Numbered from the stretch's first letter, positions 46,341 to 58,189 are shown. The stretch is 64,000 nt of DNA from Cycloclasticus sp. symbiont of Poecilosclerida sp. N (GCA_002101205.1 LWTM01000071.1:27203-91202), one strand, 5' to 3'. Made by a program: numbers and translations. The notes: generated from the sequence alone by a model not told the origin.

Positions 46341-47477
46341 TTGTCTGATACAGCGATACTGGTCCTCGAAGACGGTAGTGTTTTTTACGGTCAATCAATA
46401 GGCGCTGAAGGCATTACGACAGGCGAAGTCGTTTTTAATACATCGATGACTGGCTACCAAGAAATCCTTACAGATCCTTCTTACTCACATCAAATCGTCA
46501 CACTAACTTATCCGCATATTGGTAATGTTGGCGTCAATGCGCAAGACGAGGAGTCTGCAGCCATTCATGCGCGCGGTTTAGTTATTAGAGATTTACCGCT
46601 AACGCACAGTAATTGGCGTTCTGAAGAGTCGTTAGCTGATTATTTAAAACGCAACAGCCTTGTTGCGATTGCAGATATTGATACGCGCAAACTGACTCGA
46701 ATGCTCAGAAAAAAAGGCGCACAACGCGGTTGCATCATTGCTGGTGAATCCGTTGACGAAGCATTAGCTTTGAAATATGCTAAAGAAGTTACTTCATTGA
46801 AAGGCCTAGATTTAACGCAAGTAGTCACTTGTGAAAAGCCCTATGATTGGAAAGATTCAGTGTGGCAACTTGAGTCTGTTGCAAACGAGACACCAGCAAA
46901 GCCAATCTTTAAAGTAGTGGCCTACGACTTTGGTGTTAAGCGTAATATTTTACGCCTATTAGTCGCGTCAGGTTGTGACGTGCATGTGGTGCCGGCAAAA
47001 ACACCCGTTGATGAAGTGTTAGCCATGTCACCAGACGGGGTGTTCTTATCCAATGGCCCAGGCGACCCAGAACCTTGTGATTACGCCATTGAGGCGATCA
47101 AAGTTATCTTAGCGAAAAAGATCCCAACCTTTGGCATCTGTTTGGGTCATCAGTTGTTAGCTTTAGCCAGCGGTGCGTCTACAGTAAAAATGAAGTTTGG
47201 GCATCACGGTGCAAACCACCCTGTGCAGGACTTATCGACACAAGGCGTCATGATTACCAGTCAAAATCACGGTTTTGCTGTAGACGGCGATTCATTACCG
47301 GATAATTTAAAAGCAACACACGTGTCGTTGTTTGACCAAAGCCTTCAAGGCATTGAGCGGACGGATTGTCCTGCATTTGGTTTCCAAGGCCATCCAGAAG
47401 CAAGCCCAGGCCCACAGGATATTGTTTATTTATTCGAACGATTCACAGCGATGATGCAATCGCATAAACAGTCATAA
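46341..47477 (+). CDS. carA: Carbamoyl-phosphate synthase small chain
   Basis: Glutaminase subunit, 378 aa. Class I amidotransferase triad Cys267 ([10 protein letters not shown]), His351 and Glu353 (GHPEAS). N-terminal domain [20 protein letters not shown] is typical. TTG start, supported by AAAGGTGGTG upstream and the family N-terminus. It supplies ammonia to CarB for both pyrimidine and arginine synthesis. A 9-bp gap separates it from carB. Confidence 0.98.
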   Translation: MSDTAILVLEDGSVFYGQSIGAEGITTGEVVFNTSMTGYQEILTDPSYSHQIVTLTYPHIGNVGVNAQDEESAAIHARGLVIRDLPLTHSNWRSEESLADYLKRNSLVAIADIDTRKLTRMLRKKGAQRGCIIAGESVDEALALKYAKEVTSLKGLDLTQVVTCEKPYDWKDSVWQLESVANETPAKPIFKVVAYDFGVKRNILRLLVASGCDVHVVPAKTPVDEVLAMSPDGVFLSNGPGDPEPCDYAIEAIKVILAKKIPTFGICLGHQLLALASGASTVKMKFGHHGANHPVQDLSTQGVMITSQNHGFAVDGDSLPDNLKATHVSLFDQSLQGIERTDCPAFGFQGHPEASPGPQDIVYLFERFTAMMQSHKQS

Positions 47478-47486
47478 AAGAGCGTT

Positions 47487-50400
47487 ATGCCAAAAAGAAC
47501 CGACATACAATCAGTTTTACTTCTAGGCGCAGGCCCTATCGTTATTGGGCAGGCTTGTGAATTTGACTATTCTGGAACGCAAGCCTGTAAAGCGTTAAGA
47601 GAAGAGGGTTACCGCGTCATTTTGGTGAACTCTAATCCGGCAACGATTATGACAGACCCAGAAACGGCCGATGCGATTTACATCGAACCAGTCGATTGGC
47701 AAACAGTTGAGAAAATCATCGAGAAAGAAAAGCCAGATGTTTTATTGCCAACGATGGGCGGACAAACGGCGCTGAACTGTGCCTTAGACCTTGACCGACA
47801 TGGCGTGTTAGCCAAGCATAATATTGAAATGATTGGCGCATCTAAAGAAGCAATCGATAAAGCAGAAGACAGAGATTTATTTAAAAAAGCGATGGCAAAA
47901 ATAGGCTTGTCTACACCACGCTCTTTTGTTGCACATAATATGGAAGAAGCGTTTAGAGCACTTGATGATATTGGCTTTCCAACGATTATCCGTCCTTCCT
48001 TTACGATGGGTGGTAGCGGTGGAGGTATTTCATACAACCGCGAAGAATTTATTGAAATTTGTACGCGTGGACTAGACCTTTCTCCGACTAATGAACTGCT
48101 GATTGAAGAATCAGTTTTGGGCTGGAAAGAGTATGAAATGGAAGTGGTGCGCGATCACAAAGACAATTGCATTATCGTCTGTTCGATCGAAAACGTTGAT
48201 CCAATGGGCGTACACACCGGCGACTCAATAACCGTCGCGCCAGCGCAAACGCTTACTGATAAAGAACATCAAATTTTACGCAACGCCTCGATTGATGTAT
48301 TGCGTGAAATTGGTGTTGATACCGGTGGTTCAAACGTACAGTTTGCGATTAACCCTGATAATGGCGCCATGATTGTGATTGAAATGAATCCACGTGTTTC
48401 GCGCTCATCAGCACTAGCATCTAAAGCGACAGGTTTCCCCATCGCTAAAGTAGCTGCGAAATTAGCGATAGGTTACACGCTAGATGAGTTGAGTAACGAA
48501 ATCACAGGCGGCTCAACACCTGCGTCGTTTGAACCCTCTATTGATTATGTAGTGACTAAAGTGCCGCGTTTTACTTTTGAAAAATTCCCAACAGCGAACG
48601 ATCGTTTAACGACGCAAATGAAGTCAGTGGGCGAAGTGATGGCTGTAGGCAGAACCTTCCAAGAATCATTACAAAAGGCATTACGCGGTCTTGAAACGGG
48701 TATGACAGGTTTAGACCCGATTGTGGATTTAGAAGAAGAAAACGTTGATGCGGTTTTGCGGCATGAAATTCAACAACCTGGCGCCGACCGTATCTGGTAT
48801 TTAGCCGATGCGTTTAGAAAAGGTTTTTCTTTAGAAAGTATAGTTGAACAAACAAAAATTGATCGTTGGTTCTTAGTGCAAATTGAAGACCTGATAAATG
48901 AAGAGGCGGCATTAGTAGGACAAACGCTCAGCTCAGTTGATAAGAAAACAATGTTCCGCCTCAAACGTAAAGGCTTTTCTGATCAACGTCTAGCAACGTT
49001 ATTGAACGCTGAAGAAAACGCAGTGAGACAGGTGCGCCATTGTCAAGGTATTCGCCCTGTTTATAAGCGTATTGACTCATGCGCGGGTGAGTTTGCATCG
49101 TCAACAGCGTATATGTACTCAACCTATGAAGAAGAATGTGAATCACAACCGAGTCAGCGTGAAAAAATAATGGTGTTAGGTGGCGGGCCAAATCGTATCG
49201 GTCAAGGCATAGAATTTGATTACTGTTGCGTTCACGCAGCATTAGCGATGCGTGAAGACGGTTACGAAACCATTATGGTTAACTGTAATCCTGAAACGGT
49301 CTCTACAGACTTCGACACATCGGACCGTTTGTACTTTGAACCGTTAACCCTAGAAGACGTGCTTGAAGTTGTTGCGGTTGAAAAACCAAAAGGCGTAATT
49401 GTGCAGTACGGCGGACAAACACCACTTAAATTAGCCGAAGATTTAGAAGCGGCAGGGGTGCCTATTATTGGCACATCACCTGAAGCGATTGATTTAGCTG
49501 AAGATCGTGAGCGTTTTCAGCAGTTAGTAGAAAAATTAGGTTTATTACAGCCGCCTAACAGAACAGCCAGAGAGCCAGAACAAGCGGTGTTGTTGGCAGA
49601 AGAAATTGGTTATCCATTAGTCGTTCGTCCATCTTATGTGTTGGGTGGACGGGCAATGGAAATTGTTTATAACGAATCTGAGTTACGGACTTACATGCGT
49701 GAAGCAGTCAGTGTTTCTAATAATTCGCCTGTTCTACTGGACCGTTTCTTAGATGATGCGGTGGAAGTGGATGTGGATGCTATTTTTGATGGCGAAGAGC
49801 TATTGATTGGCGGCATTATGGAGCATATTGAGCAAGCCGGTGTGCACTCAGGTGATTCAGCGTGTTCATTACCGCCGTTCGATTTAAGCGAAGACGTACA
49901 AGATAGAATGCGCGTGCAATCCAAAGCGTTGGCACGTGAATTAGGTGTGCTGGGTTTAATGAACATTCAATTCGCGATTAAAGGCGATGATATTTATATT
50001 TTAGAAGTAAACCCGCGTGCTTCACGTTCGGTGCCTTTCGTGTCAAAAGTAACCGGCTACCCGTTGGCTAAAATTGCTGCACGCTGTATGGTGGGGCAAT
50101 CATTAGCGCAGCAAGGTACAACAAAAGAAATTATTCCCGATTACTTCTGTGTAAAAGAGTCCGTTTTTCCGTTTGTTAAATTCTCTAATGTTGACCCTAT
50201 TTTAGGTCCAGAGATGAAGTCAACTGGCGAAGTGATGGGTGTCGGCGATACTTTTGGTGAAGCATTTGGGAAATCGCAAAGAGCGGCCGGTATTGAGTTA
50301 TCTAATGAGGACAAAGTGTTGTTCAGCGTTAGAGAAGCGGATAAATTGAAAATGCTAGAGCTTGCGAAAACACTGGTTTCTCGTGGCAAAAAAATTCTAG

Positions 50401-50702
50401 CAACGCGTGGAACGGCAGACGCCTTAAAAGCCGCCGGTATAGAGTGTGAAGTGGTTAATAAAGTTAGCGAAGGGCGGCCGCATATCGTTGATGTTATTAA
50501 GAACGAGAGTATTCAATTGGTTGTTAATACAACAGAAGGAAAACAAGCCATTACAGATTCATTTTCCATACGACGCGAGTCTCTGCAAAACAAGGCGACT
50601 TATTGCACGACGATAGCCGGCGCGAAAGCAACGATTGATGCGTTGGCTGATATTACAGTTAAAGAAGTCAGAGAGCTTCATGAATTACAGGCACGTCACT
50701 AA
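47487..50702 (+). CDS. carB: Carbamoyl-phosphate synthase large chain
   Basis: 1071 aa, the normal size. Two homologous ATP-grasp halves: the first begins [20 protein letters not shown], the second [20 protein letters not shown]. An oligomerisation domain lies between them, and the C-terminal MGS-like allosteric domain (about residues 935-1071) contains [20 protein letters not shown]. It makes carbamoyl phosphate from bicarbonate, ammonia and two ATP. Confidence 0.98.
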   Translation: MPKRTDIQSVLLLGAGPIVIGQACEFDYSGTQACKALREEGYRVILVNSNPATIMTDPETADAIYIEPVDWQTVEKIIEKEKPDVLLPTMGGQTALNCALDLDRHGVLAKHNIEMIGASKEAIDKAEDRDLFKKAMAKIGLSTPRSFVAHNMEEAFRALDDIGFPTIIRPSFTMGGSGGGISYNREEFIEICTRGLDLSPTNELLIEESVLGWKEYEMEVVRDHKDNCIIVCSIENVDPMGVHTGDSITVAPAQTLTDKEHQILRNASIDVLREIGVDTGGSNVQFAINPDNGAMIVIEMNPRVSRSSALASKATGFPIAKVAAKLAIGYTLDELSNEITGGSTPASFEPSIDYVVTKVPRFTFEKFPTANDRLTTQMKSVGEVMAVGRTFQESLQKALRGLETGMTGLDPIVDLEEENVDAVLRHEIQQPGADRIWYLADAFRKGFSLESIVEQTKIDRWFLVQIEDLINEEAALVGQTLSSVDKKTMFRLKRKGFSDQRLATLLNAEENAVRQVRHCQGIRPVYKRIDSCAGEFASSTAYMYSTYEEECESQPSQREKIMVLGGGPNRIGQGIEFDYCCVHAALAMREDGYETIMVNCNPETVSTDFDTSDRLYFEPLTLEDVLEVVAVEKPKGVIVQYGGQTPLKLAEDLEAAGVPIIGTSPEAIDLAEDRERFQQLVEKLGLLQPPNRTAREPEQAVLLAEEIGYPLVVRPSYVLGGRAMEIVYNESELRTYMREAVSVSNNSPVLLDRFLDDAVEVDVDAIFDGEELLIGGIMEHIEQAGVHSGDSACSLPPFDLSEDVQDRMRVQSKALARELGVLGLMNIQFAIKGDDIYILEVNPRASRSVPFVSKVTGYPLAKIAARCMVGQSLAQQGTTKEIIPDYFCVKESVFPFVKFSNVDPILGPEMKSTGEVMGVGDTFGEAFGKSQRAAGIELSNEDKVLFSVREADKLKMLELAKTLVSRGKKILATRGTADALKAAGIECEVVNKVSEGRPHIVDVIKNESIQLVVNTTEGKQAITDSFSIRRESLQNKATYCTTIAGAKATIDALADITVKEVRELHELQARH

Positions 50703-50725
50703 ACCGTAGAACGTAGGATTATTTT

Positions 50726-51202
50726 ATGAGCAAGACACCGTTAACAAAAAAAGGCGCACAAAGTTTAAAGGACGAATTGGATGACTTAAGAAACGTAAAG
50801 CGCCCAAAAATAACCGAAGCCATTGCCGACGCAAGAGCGCATGGTGATTTAAAAGAAAATGCCGAATATCATGCGGCGCGTGAAGAGCAAGGCCTTGTTG
50901 AAGCAAGAGTCAGGGATATTGAAGCTAAGTTGAGTAACGCCCAAGTGGTTGATGTTTCAAACCTTGATGCTAATGGGAAAGTTGTATTTGGCTGCACTGT
51001 GGAGCTTGAAAATATCGCAACACAAGAGCATATATGCTACACAATTGTCGGTGAAGATGAGGCGGATATCAAAAATAATTTAATATCGTATGCCTCACCA
51101 TTTGCTAAAGCATTAATTGGTAAGGAAGAGGGCGATATTGCTGAAGTTAGAGCACCTGCAGGTGTTAGTGAATACGAAATTACAGAAGTTCGCTACGAAT
51201 AA
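50726..51202 (+). CDS. greA: Transcription elongation factor GreA
   Basis: 158 aa cleavage factor that rescues backtracked RNA polymerase. N-terminal coiled coil with the acidic tip in [20 protein letters not shown], the standard GreA signature. C-terminal FKBP-like domain. It follows carB by 23 bases and ends five bases from the convergent yhbY stop, so its terminator must lie within or beyond yhbY. Confidence 0.98.
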   Translation: MSKTPLTKKGAQSLKDELDDLRNVKRPKITEAIADARAHGDLKENAEYHAAREEQGLVEARVRDIEAKLSNAQVVDVSNLDANGKVVFGCTVELENIATQEHICYTIVGEDEADIKNNLISYASPFAKALIGKEEGDIAEVRAPAGVSEYEITEVRYE

Positions 51203-51207
51203 TATTC

Positions 51208-51495
51208 TTAGGAATAAGCTTTCTTATCGTTGTTTTCGCGGTAAAAAACGGCGGTAAAACCAATCGTTTGAACAATCTCTGAGCTAGTTTGTTCAGCGAT
51301 ACGCTGGATGATAAGCTTTTTATCGTCACGGTCTGCGGCAGAAACTTTTACTTTGATGAGTTCATGATGCTCAATCGCCAGTTCAATCTCATCTAATACA
51401 GTACTTGTTAAACCAGATTGCCCCACTCGAACAACAGGCTTTAGCCGATGCGCGTGAAATTTTAATTTCTTCTTTTGCAGGTTTGATATGGTCAT
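51208..51495 (-). CDS. yhbY: RNA-binding protein YhbY (CRM domain)
   Basis: 95 aa CRM-domain protein that associates with pre-50S ribosomes. It begins TISNLQKKKLKFHAHRLKPV, with the signature VRVGQSGLTSTVLDEIELAI containing the GxxG RNA-binding loop. It is convergent with greA and divergent from rlmE, the usual gammaproteobacterial position. The 47-base divergent region (51496-51542) must hold both promoters. Confidence 0.95.
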   Translation of the reverse strand: MTISNLQKKKLKFHAHRLKPVVRVGQSGLTSTVLDEIELAIEHHELIKVKVSAADRDDKKLIIQRIAEQTSSEIVQTIGFTAVFYRENNDKKAYS

Positions 51496-51542
51496 AATGA
51501 ATCGATAAATGAATATTTATTTAGGATGCGCATTTTACACGA

Positions 51543-52163
51543 ATGAGAAAACATAAAAATAAACAAAAGTGGCTTGATGAGCACTTTAATGATGAATACG
51601 TAAAAAAAGCGCAACAAATGGGCTTGCGTTCGCGAGCAGTTTTTAAATTAGAAGAGATTAATAAAAAAGACAACTTATTTCGTCCTGAGCAAATTGTTGT
51701 TGATTTAGGCGCAGCACCAGGTGGTTGGTCGGAATATGCCGTTAAGAAAATAGCAGGTAAAGGCCAGGTTATCGCTTTAGATCTATTGGATATTGAGCCT
51801 ATTGAAGGCGTGGATTTTATCAAAGGTGACTTTAGTGATGATGCGGTACTTGAAGAGCTTCTAGCTCTTACAGACCAACAGCCAATAGATATTATATTGT
51901 CAGATATAGCGCCTAACATGAGTGGAAACAATGCCATTGACCAACCCAAGGCTATGTATTTGGCGGAGTTAGCGTTAGATTTTGCAAAAAACAGCTTGTC
52001 AAAAAAAGGGATGTTTTTAATTAAACTTTTCCAAGGCGAAGGTTTTGACCCGTTCGTTCAAGATACGAAAACAGCGTTTGTGAATGTTGTTATACGAAAG
52101 CCGAAGGCATCACGCTCACGCAGTAGGGAGGTCTACCTTTTGGCAAAGGGCTTGAAGTTGTAG
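51543..52163 (+). CDS. rlmE: 23S rRNA 2'-O-ribose U2552 methyltransferase
   Basis: 206 aa SAM-dependent methyltransferase (FtsJ/RrmJ), acting late in 50S assembly. SAM motif VVDLGAAPGGWSEYAVKKI, and ILSDIAPNMSGNNAIDQPKA and FLIKLFQGEGFD carry the Asp and Lys of the K-D-K-E tetrad. It is followed by ftsH, with a sigma-32-type promoter at its 3' end. Confidence 0.97.
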   Translation: MRKHKNKQKWLDEHFNDEYVKKAQQMGLRSRAVFKLEEINKKDNLFRPEQIVVDLGAAPGGWSEYAVKKIAGKGQVIALDLLDIEPIEGVDFIKGDFSDDAVLEELLALTDQQPIDIILSDIAPNMSGNNAIDQPKAMYLAELALDFAKNSLSKKGMFLIKLFQGEGFDPFVQDTKTAFVNVVIRKPKASRSRSREVYLLAKGLKL

Positions 52164-52179
52164 TAACCTACCCCCATAT
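52151..52179 (+). promoter_or_regulatory. Sigma-32 heat-shock promoter of ftsH
   Basis: CTTGAAG (52151-52157), 14-base spacer, CCCCATAT (52172-52179): one mismatch to the sigma-32 consensus. The -35 lies in the last codons of rlmE. The spacing to ftsH is about 80 bases. FtsH degrades sigma-32 in E. coli, so a heat-inducible ftsH would form a feedback loop. Confidence 0.8.
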
Positions 52180-52197
52180 CATTGAACGAATCAGACG

Positions 52198-52230
52198 AAT
52201 AATAGTCGGAATTCAAAGATTGCTATTATT
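52198..52230 (+). other. Inverted repeat in the ftsH leader
   Basis: AATAATAG (52198-52205) and CTATTATT (52223-52230) are perfect 8-base complements separated by 17 bases. It lies between the heat-shock promoter and the ftsH start, in AT-rich sequence. It may be an operator or an mRNA stem. Confidence 0.3.
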
Positions 52231-52259
52231 TTAGTAAAAATTTAAAGAGGAGTGCTACT

Positions 52260-54188
52260 TTGAACGAAATGCTTAAAAATATTGTTATGTGGGTTGTTAT
52301 TGCCGTCGTATTAATGTCCGTATTTAGTAACTTTGGTAGCAAGCAGCGAGTATCAAGTAGCGTTTTAAGCTACTCTCAGTTCATTAACACGGTTAACGCA
52401 GGACAGGTGAGCAAAGTGTCCATTGATGGGCCTAATATTAGCGGTCAAACCACGTCGGGCGAAGCCTTTACAACACGCAGCCCAGGCGACATACACCTGA
52501 TTGATGACTTATTGAAAAATGGCGTAGAAATTGTTGCTAAGCCGCCTGAAGAGACGTCAGCTATTATGTCGATTCTTATTTCCTGGTTCCCCATGTTACT
52601 TTTGATAGGCGTGTGGATTTTCTTTATGCGTCAGATGCAAGGTGGCGGTGCAGGTGGTCGTGGTGCGATGTCATTCGGTAAAAGCAAAGCTAAACTTCTT
52701 AGTGAAGATGAAATTAAAGTAACGTTTGCTGATGTTGCTGGAGTTCAAGAGGCAAAAGAAGAGGTTGAAGAAGTTGTTGATTTCTTAAAAGAGCCAAGTA
52801 AGTTCCAAAAGCTAGGTGGCTCAATTCCACGAGGCATTTTAATGTCAGGCTCACCTGGTACAGGTAAAACATTGTTAGCCAAAGCGATTGCTGGCGAAGC
52901 GCAAGTGCCTTTTTTCAGCATTTCAGGTTCTGATTTTGTAGAGATGTTTGTCGGTGTCGGTGCGTCGCGTGTACGCGACATGTTTGAGCAAGCAAAGAAA
53001 AGTGCGCCGTGCATTATCTTTATTGATGAGATTGACGCGGTAGGCCGTGCACGTGGTATTGGCATAGGTGGCGGTAACGATGAGCGTGAGCAAACATTGA
53101 ATCAGCTGCTGGTTGAAATGGACGGTTTTTCAGGTAATGAAGGCGTGATCGTTATTGCGGCAACTAACCGCCCAGACGTATTGGACCCGGCTTTATTGCG
53201 GCCCGGTCGTTTTGATCGTCAAGTTGAAGTGCCGTTACCTGATATTAGAGGCCGTGAGCAAATTTTAAAGGTTCATCTCAAAAAGGTACCCGCTGATGAC
53301 AGCGTTAACTCGAATGTTATAGCGCGCGGCACACCTGGCTTCTCTGGCGCTGATTTAGCGAACCTCGTGAATGAAGCCGCTTTATTTGCGGCCAGAGCAG
53401 ATAAAAAACTTGTCGATATGAACGACATGGAGAACGCTAAAGATAAAGTGCTGATGGGGGCTGAACGTCGTTCAATGGTGATGAGTGACGAGGAAAAGAA
53501 ATGCACAGCCTATCACGAGTCAGGCCATGCGATTGTTGGGCGATTAGTGCCCGAACACGACCCCGTGTATAAAGTCACCATTATCCCCCGTGGACGCGCA
53601 CTAGGCGTAACGATGTTTTTACCAGAACGCGACCAAATCAGCATCAGTAAACAAAAACTAGAAAGCCAGTTATCAAGTTTATATGGCGGACGTTTAGCTG
53701 AAGAAATTATTTTTGGTGAAGAAGCGGTCACAACGGGTGCGTCAAACGATATCGAACGAGCATCCGTTATTGCTCGTAATATGGTCACGCAATGGGGTTT
53801 TTCAGAAAAACTGGGCGCTTTAAATTACGCTGAAGACGAAAATGTGATGGGTCACTCTGGTGGCAGTGCAAAAACGATTTCAGAAGAGACGGCTGAACTG
53901 ATTAATCAAGAAGTTCGTGTTTTTATCGATAGAAACTATCGCCGCGCAAAAGAATTATTACGCGAGAATCTTGATATCTTGCACTCAATGAGTGGCGCAT
54001 TAATGAAATACGAGACGCTTGATAGTGATCAACTTGACCAGTTGATGGCGCGTACAACGGTGAGTCCGCCTAAAGACTGGGAAGATACTGGCGGTGATTC
54101 GAGCTCTAATCATGCGTCAGAGGTTGAAGACGTCGAGGAAAGCGAAATAACCAAGCCTACTGTCGGTGGAAAGGCTGAACAACCCTGA
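52260..54188 (+). CDS. ftsH: ATP-dependent zinc metalloprotease FtsH
   Basis: Hexameric membrane protease, 642 aa, with two membrane helices (about residues 5-24 and 104-123). The AAA domain has Walker A GSPGTGKT (197-204), where most family members have GPPGTGKT, and Walker [12 protein letters not shown]. The zinc protease site is HESGH (419-423). TTG start chosen because AGAGGAG precedes it and the family begins M-N-E/D-M-x-K-N. The end overlaps folP by 23 bases. Confidence 0.98.
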   Translation: MNEMLKNIVMWVVIAVVLMSVFSNFGSKQRVSSSVLSYSQFINTVNAGQVSKVSIDGPNISGQTTSGEAFTTRSPGDIHLIDDLLKNGVEIVAKPPEETSAIMSILISWFPMLLLIGVWIFFMRQMQGGGAGGRGAMSFGKSKAKLLSEDEIKVTFADVAGVQEAKEEVEEVVDFLKEPSKFQKLGGSIPRGILMSGSPGTGKTLLAKAIAGEAQVPFFSISGSDFVEMFVGVGASRVRDMFEQAKKSAPCIIFIDEIDAVGRARGIGIGGGNDEREQTLNQLLVEMDGFSGNEGVIVIAATNRPDVLDPALLRPGRFDRQVEVPLPDIRGREQILKVHLKKVPADDSVNSNVIARGTPGFSGADLANLVNEAALFAARADKKLVDMNDMENAKDKVLMGAERRSMVMSDEEKKCTAYHESGHAIVGRLVPEHDPVYKVTIIPRGRALGVTMFLPERDQISISKQKLESQLSSLYGGRLAEEIIFGEEAVTTGASNDIERASVIARNMVTQWGFSEKLGALNYAEDENVMGHSGGSAKTISEETAELINQEVRVFIDRNYRRAKELLRENLDILHSMSGALMKYETLDSDQLDQLMARTTVSPPKDWEDTGGDSSSNHASEVEDVEESEITKPTVGGKAEQP

Positions 54189-55020
54189 TTTAGGACTGGA
54201 TTTATCTAGTTCATTGTTGCAACAAAAGAACCCCCAGATCATGGGGGTTCTTAACGTTACGCCTGACTCTTTTTCCGACGGTGGGCACTTCAACCAAGTA
54301 GATAAAGCAATAAGCCAAGCTCAATCGATGATAGATGCTGGAGCCAGCATTATTGATGTGGGTGGTGAGTCAACGCGACCAAACGCGGCCCCTGTTTCTG
54401 TTGATGAAGAACTTGCACGGGTTATCCCTGTTATTCGGGGTATTCGCGAAAACGCTAATATCGCTATTTCAGTTGATACAAGTAAAGCTGAGGTGATGCA
54501 ATTAGCCGTTGAAGCAGGTGCAAACATTATCAATGACGTTTACGCGCTAAGGCAGCCTGGGGCGCTTGAAATGGCGGCAGAACTGAGAGTTCCTGTGTGC
54601 CTAGTGCATATGCAAGCTAAACCAGAAACAATGCAAAATGCACCGTGTTATGGCAATGTGGTCGATGAGGTCAATGCCTTTTTTATGGAACGCCTAAAAT
54701 CCTGCGAAAAGATAGGAATTGCAGTAGATAGTATTATATTGGACCCGGGGTTTGGGTTTGGTAAAACCCTACAACATAACCTCAGTTTATTAGCTCATCT
54801 TCGTGCATTTAAAGCGCATGGTTGCCCTATATTGGTTGGATTATCAAGAAAGTCTATGTTGGGCGAGTTATTGGATAAAAAAGCTGACGGGCGCGTTGTA
54901 GGGAGCGTTACAGCCGCGTTAATTGCAGTGATAAATGGCGCATCAATTGTTCGAGTGCATGATGTGGCGCAAACATCAGATGCATTTAAAATATATAATG
55001 CAGTTCAATACGGAATTTGA
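54166..55020 (+). CDS. folP: Dihydropteroate synthase
   Basis: 284 aa TIM barrel that joins p-aminobenzoate to the pterin. Motifs [18 protein letters not shown] and [16 protein letters not shown], and the C-terminal [13 protein letters not shown] start inside the ftsH tail. The ftsH-folP-glmM order is conserved in gammaproteobacteria. It is the target class of sulphonamides. Confidence 0.97.
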   Translation: MERLNNPDLGLDLSSSLLQQKNPQIMGVLNVTPDSFSDGGHFNQVDKAISQAQSMIDAGASIIDVGGESTRPNAAPVSVDEELARVIPVIRGIRENANIAISVDTSKAEVMQLAVEAGANIINDVYALRQPGALEMAAELRVPVCLVHMQAKPETMQNAPCYGNVVDEVNAFFMERLKSCEKIGIAVDSIILDPGFGFGKTLQHNLSLLAHLRAFKAHGCPILVGLSRKSMLGELLDKKADGRVVGSVTAALIAVINGASIVRVHDVAQTSDAFKIYNAVQYGI

Positions 55021-55027
55021 GAGCAGT

Positions 55028-56371
55028 ATGACAAAAAAATATTTTGGTACAGATGGTATCCGGGGCCCCGTTGGGGTTGGCTCGGTTACACCTGAATTTA
55101 TTTTGAAATTGGGCTGGGCAACGGGCAAAGTGTTTGAAGAGCAGGGGCATTGCAAGATTGTTATTGGTAAAGATACACGTATTTCTGGCTATATGTTTGA
55201 ATCTGCGCTTGAGGCAGGTCTGGTAGCGGCGGGGGCGGATGTTCAGTTATTAGGACCTATGCCTACCCCAGGTATCGCTTATATAACAAGAACACTCCGT
55301 GCTAATGCAGGCATTGTTATCAGTGCATCGCATAATCCGCATTATGATAACGGTATTAAGTTCTTTTCAAACGAAGGTGAAAAACTAGCGGACGAGATAG
55401 AACATGCTATTGAGCAAAAAATGGATGAACCACTGGTTGTGGTTGAATCTTCCAAATTAGGTAAAGCAAGCCGTGTTGACGATGCGGCAGGTCGTTATAT
55501 AGAGTTTTGCAAAAGCACATTGCCGCCGATGATGGACTTTTCGGGGCTAAAAATGGTCGTTGATTGCGCGCACGGTTCAACGTATCACATCGCACCACAC
55601 GTGTTTTCTGAGTTGGGCGCGCAAGTGATAAAAATAGGAGCCGAGCCGAATGGTATCAATATCAATGATGGCTGCGGCGCAACCAACCCAGCGGCATTAA
55701 AAGAAGCGGTGTTATTAAACTCAGCTGACCTAGGTGTAGCATTAGATGGCGATGGTGACCGGCTGATTATGGTTGACCATTTAGGTGAGGTGTTAGATGG
55801 GGATGAAATACTTTATATTTTAGCTAAAACACGCCTTGATGAGGGCCGCCTTGGAAAGCCTTCTGTTGTAGGGACTCAAATGACTAATTTAGGTGTGGAA
55901 CACGCACTGAAGCGATTGGGCATTGATTTATTGAGGTCAGACGTCGGTGACAGACACGTCTTTCAGTTGATGAAACAATCGGGTTCAATTTTAGGCGGCG
56001 AAGGTTCGGGGCATATTATTTGTGCAGATAGAACCACTACGGGTGATGGTATTATTTCTGCTTTGCAAGTACTTGAAATGATGTCACGTAAGTCAAAACG
56101 ATTGCATGAGTTAAAAAGCGATATTCAGAAGTATCCGCAGTGCATGATTAACGTAAAACTTAAAAGTGGCGAAAAGTTTGCGCTGACCGATGAGATGTCT
56201 TCCGCTGTTAAGGCAGTTGAGAAAACGCTAAATGGTAGCGGCCGAGTGCTTTTAAGGCCATCTGGAACGGAACCCGTAGTACGTGTTATGGTTGAAGGCG
56301 AAGATTTATCTCTAGTTAAAACGTTGGCGCTAGATCTCAGTAAAACAGTGGAACGCTTACTTGAAAGATAA
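55028..56371 (+). CDS. glmM: Phosphoglucosamine mutase
   Basis: Interconverts glucosamine 6- and 1-phosphate for UDP-GlcNAc synthesis. About 447 aa with the phospho-Ser101 in [19 protein letters not shown], and DGDGDRL for Mg2+. ATG at 55028, giving [15 protein letters not shown], is clearly right; an in-frame start much further upstream (54935) would extend into folP. Confidence 0.98.
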   Translation: MTKKYFGTDGIRGPVGVGSVTPEFILKLGWATGKVFEEQGHCKIVIGKDTRISGYMFESALEAGLVAAGADVQLLGPMPTPGIAYITRTLRANAGIVISASHNPHYDNGIKFFSNEGEKLADEIEHAIEQKMDEPLVVVESSKLGKASRVDDAAGRYIEFCKSTLPPMMDFSGLKMVVDCAHGSTYHIAPHVFSELGAQVIKIGAEPNGININDGCGATNPAALKEAVLLNSADLGVALDGDGDRLIMVDHLGEVLDGDEILYILAKTRLDEGRLGKPSVVGTQMTNLGVEHALKRLGIDLLRSDVGDRHVFQLMKQSGSILGGEGSGHIICADRTTTGDGIISALQVLEMMSRKSKRLHELKSDIQKYPQCMINVKLKSGEKFALTDEMSSAVKAVEKTLNGSGRVLLRPSGTEPVVRVMVEGEDLSLVKTLALDLSKTVERLLER

Positions 56372-56526
56372 GCTCGTATCATTAAGTGAGTTTTATACCT
56401 AGGTGAAGAACCTACAGAGACTTCAGATTGAAACAAGAAATAAAGCGTTTTTTGTGATGTCAGCTTAATAACATTGATTTATTGCTCAATACTCGCTAAC
56501 CTTCCCCATTTTTTAGCATGAGAAGC

Positions 56527-57279
56527 ATGATGCCTCAACCGTTGGTAATAGGTAATTGGAAGATGAATGGCTCGCTCAGCTTAACAAGTGATATTTTGCG
56601 TGCGATTGAAAGCGGAATTGATGATAAAATAAAGTGTGAAGTAGGTGTTTGCGTACCCTATGTTTACATCGCACAAGCACATAGTACAATCGCTTGTGAT
56701 TCTAGGATTACAGTGGGTGCACAAACTGTTTCTGAGTATAAATCGGGAGCTTATACGGGCGAAGTTTCGGCCGATATGTTGGCTGAAATTAATTGTCACT
56801 GGGTTCTCGTTGGGCATTCAGAAAGGCGGGTGCTGTTTAATGAAAAAGACACGGCGTTAGTTTTAAAGGTCTTAGCAGCACAACGTGCGGGTTTAGTGCC
56901 TGTGTATTGCGTCGGTGAGACGGAAGCGGATTACAAAGCCGGCAATACATTTCAAACTATTGAGAACCAAATAAGTGCATTGCTGGATAATAAAGCAGTA
57001 GATTTAAAGCAAATAGTTCTAGCCTATGAGCCGGTTTGGGCAATAGGAACGGGGTTGACGGCAACACCGGATGAAGCGCAAAAAGTGCACGACTTCATCA
57101 GACAGCTTATTAAAAAACAAAACAAAGAAGCCGCAATAAAAGTTAGAATTTTATACGGTGGAAGTGTGAAACCCGACAGTGCAGAGTCATTGTTTGCACA
57201 AAAAGATATTGATGGTGGGTTGATTGGCGGTGCGTCTCTAGATGTAGAAGCGTTTTTGTCAATTTGCCAAAAAGCGTAG
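56527..57279 (+). CDS. tpiA: Triosephosphate isomerase
   Basis: Glycolytic isomerase, about 250 aa. Begins PLVIGNWKMNGSLSLTSDIL. The catalytic His lies in WVLVGHSERRVLF, the Glu in LAYEPVWAIGTGLTA, and the phosphate loop GGSVKPDSAE is present. Three in-frame ATGs (56518, 56527, 56530) precede it; the latter two have GAGAAG upstream. It leads into secG. Confidence 0.97.
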   Translation: MMPQPLVIGNWKMNGSLSLTSDILRAIESGIDDKIKCEVGVCVPYVYIAQAHSTIACDSRITVGAQTVSEYKSGAYTGEVSADMLAEINCHWVLVGHSERRVLFNEKDTALVLKVLAAQRAGLVPVYCVGETEADYKAGNTFQTIENQISALLDNKAVDLKQIVLAYEPVWAIGTGLTATPDEAQKVHDFIRQLIKKQNKEAAIKVRILYGGSVKPDSAESLFAQKDIDGGLIGGASLDVEAFLSICQKA

Positions 57280-57326
57280 AAATAATCTTGCAGGCATATA
57301 CCTGTATTAACAGATAAGGAAAAGTT

Positions 57327-57716
57327 ATGAGTTTGTTTGCGATTGTTTTATCAGTGCACGTTATTATTGCTGCATTGATGATAGGTTTAATTTTAGTTCA
57401 ACACGGTAAGGGTGCAGAAGCGGGTGCCGCCTTTGGTAGCGGTGCTTCTGGAACCGTGTTTGGTTCAAAAGGTTCGGGTTCATTTTTAACGCGTTCCACT
57501 GCGATTTTAGCAACGTTGTTTTTTGCAACTAGTTTGACGTTAGCCTACCTAGGCGGTGATAGATCGCAGCCTGATGACTTGATAGATAAACTTTCAGATA
57601 TGCCAGCAGCGCAGATAAGTGAAACGACACCAGCAGACTTAATTAATAAATCATCGCTGCAAGCTGAAACTGGTGGCATGAAGCCATCTGATGGTGACGT
57701 TACTATTCCAGAATAA
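57327..57716 (+). CDS. secG: Preprotein translocase subunit SecG
   Basis: 129 aa with two membrane helices (about residues 3-22 and 54-72). The conserved ILVQHGKGAEAGAAFGSGAS joins them. A long acidic, non-conserved C-terminal tail follows. The tpiA-secG-tRNA-Leu order is a classical gammaproteobacterial arrangement. Confidence 0.96.
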   Translation: MSLFAIVLSVHVIIAALMIGLILVQHGKGAEAGAAFGSGASGTVFGSKGSGSFLTRSTAILATLFFATSLTLAYLGGDRSQPDDLIDKLSDMPAAQISETTPADLINKSSLQAETGGMKPSDGDVTIPE

Positions 57717-57722
57717 TTGTTT

Positions 57723-57809
57723 GCCGAGGTGGTGGAATTGGTAGACACGCTATCTTGAGGGGGTAGTGTCCTTATGGACGTGCGGGTTCAAGTCCCGCTC
57801 TCGGCACCA
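57723..57809 (+). tRNA. tRNA-Leu (anticodon GAG)
   Basis: Acceptor stem GCCGAGG pairs with TCTCGGC (last pair G-T), followed by encoded ACCA. Anticodon stem CTATC/GGTAG with loop TTGAGGG places GAG at 34-36. The long variable arm GTGTCCTTATGGACGT and T-arm CGGGTTCAAGTCCCG make it a class II leucine tRNA. It lies six bases after secG. Confidence 0.97.
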
Positions 57810-57952
57810 ATACAATTATTGTAAAGCATGCTCCTTAAATCCTACCCCTTGCTAACTAGTGGCTGTGGTTAAAAGGATTCTTCGCAAGGTCCAGGCCCGC
57901 AGCCTACAATGACGCGGTTAGGTAGCGCTATCGGCCCGACCTTGATTGCTTT

Positions 57953-58147
57953 TTGTTTTTGGATGACATTACAGCAACTATTCGCAAAGCCTGTATTCGT
58001 GGGGCTAAATCAACAAATTTAGAACGATCTAAATTTTATTTTGAGTTTCAGATTCGAGAAGCACTGCTGATGTTTTATGAGCAAAATAACATTTCGACTT
58101 TTAAGCAGATCTTTATCGATCAGTTTGAATTTGCTGTAAATACCTAA
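57953..58147 (+). CDS. Unrecognised 64-codon ORF after tRNA-Leu
   Basis: TTG-initiated frame beginning FLDDITATIRKACIRGAKST, ending IFIDQFEFAVNT, mostly helical, no known motif. It may be the 3' end of a decayed gene, since no ribosome-binding site is seen. The 143-base stretch before it (57810-57952) holds only a palindrome (TACAAT/ATTGTA) right after the tRNA. The whole gap 57810-58189 has no other gene. Confidence 0.35.
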   Translation: MFLDDITATIRKACIRGAKSTNLERSKFYFEFQIREALLMFYEQNNISTFKQIFIDQFEFAVNT

Positions 58148-58189
58148 TGCTTTTAGACGCTTTAGATTACAGGAATTAAGAAAATGGTA

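Noticed and set aside
47678-50389. Several minus-strand open frames across carB
   Set aside because: All are antisense shadows of a strongly conserved coding gene and have no recognisable protein motifs.
54935-55027. Upstream N-terminal extension of GlmM
   Set aside because: It would overlap folP, and family members begin exactly at [12 protein letters not shown], so ATG 55028 is the start.
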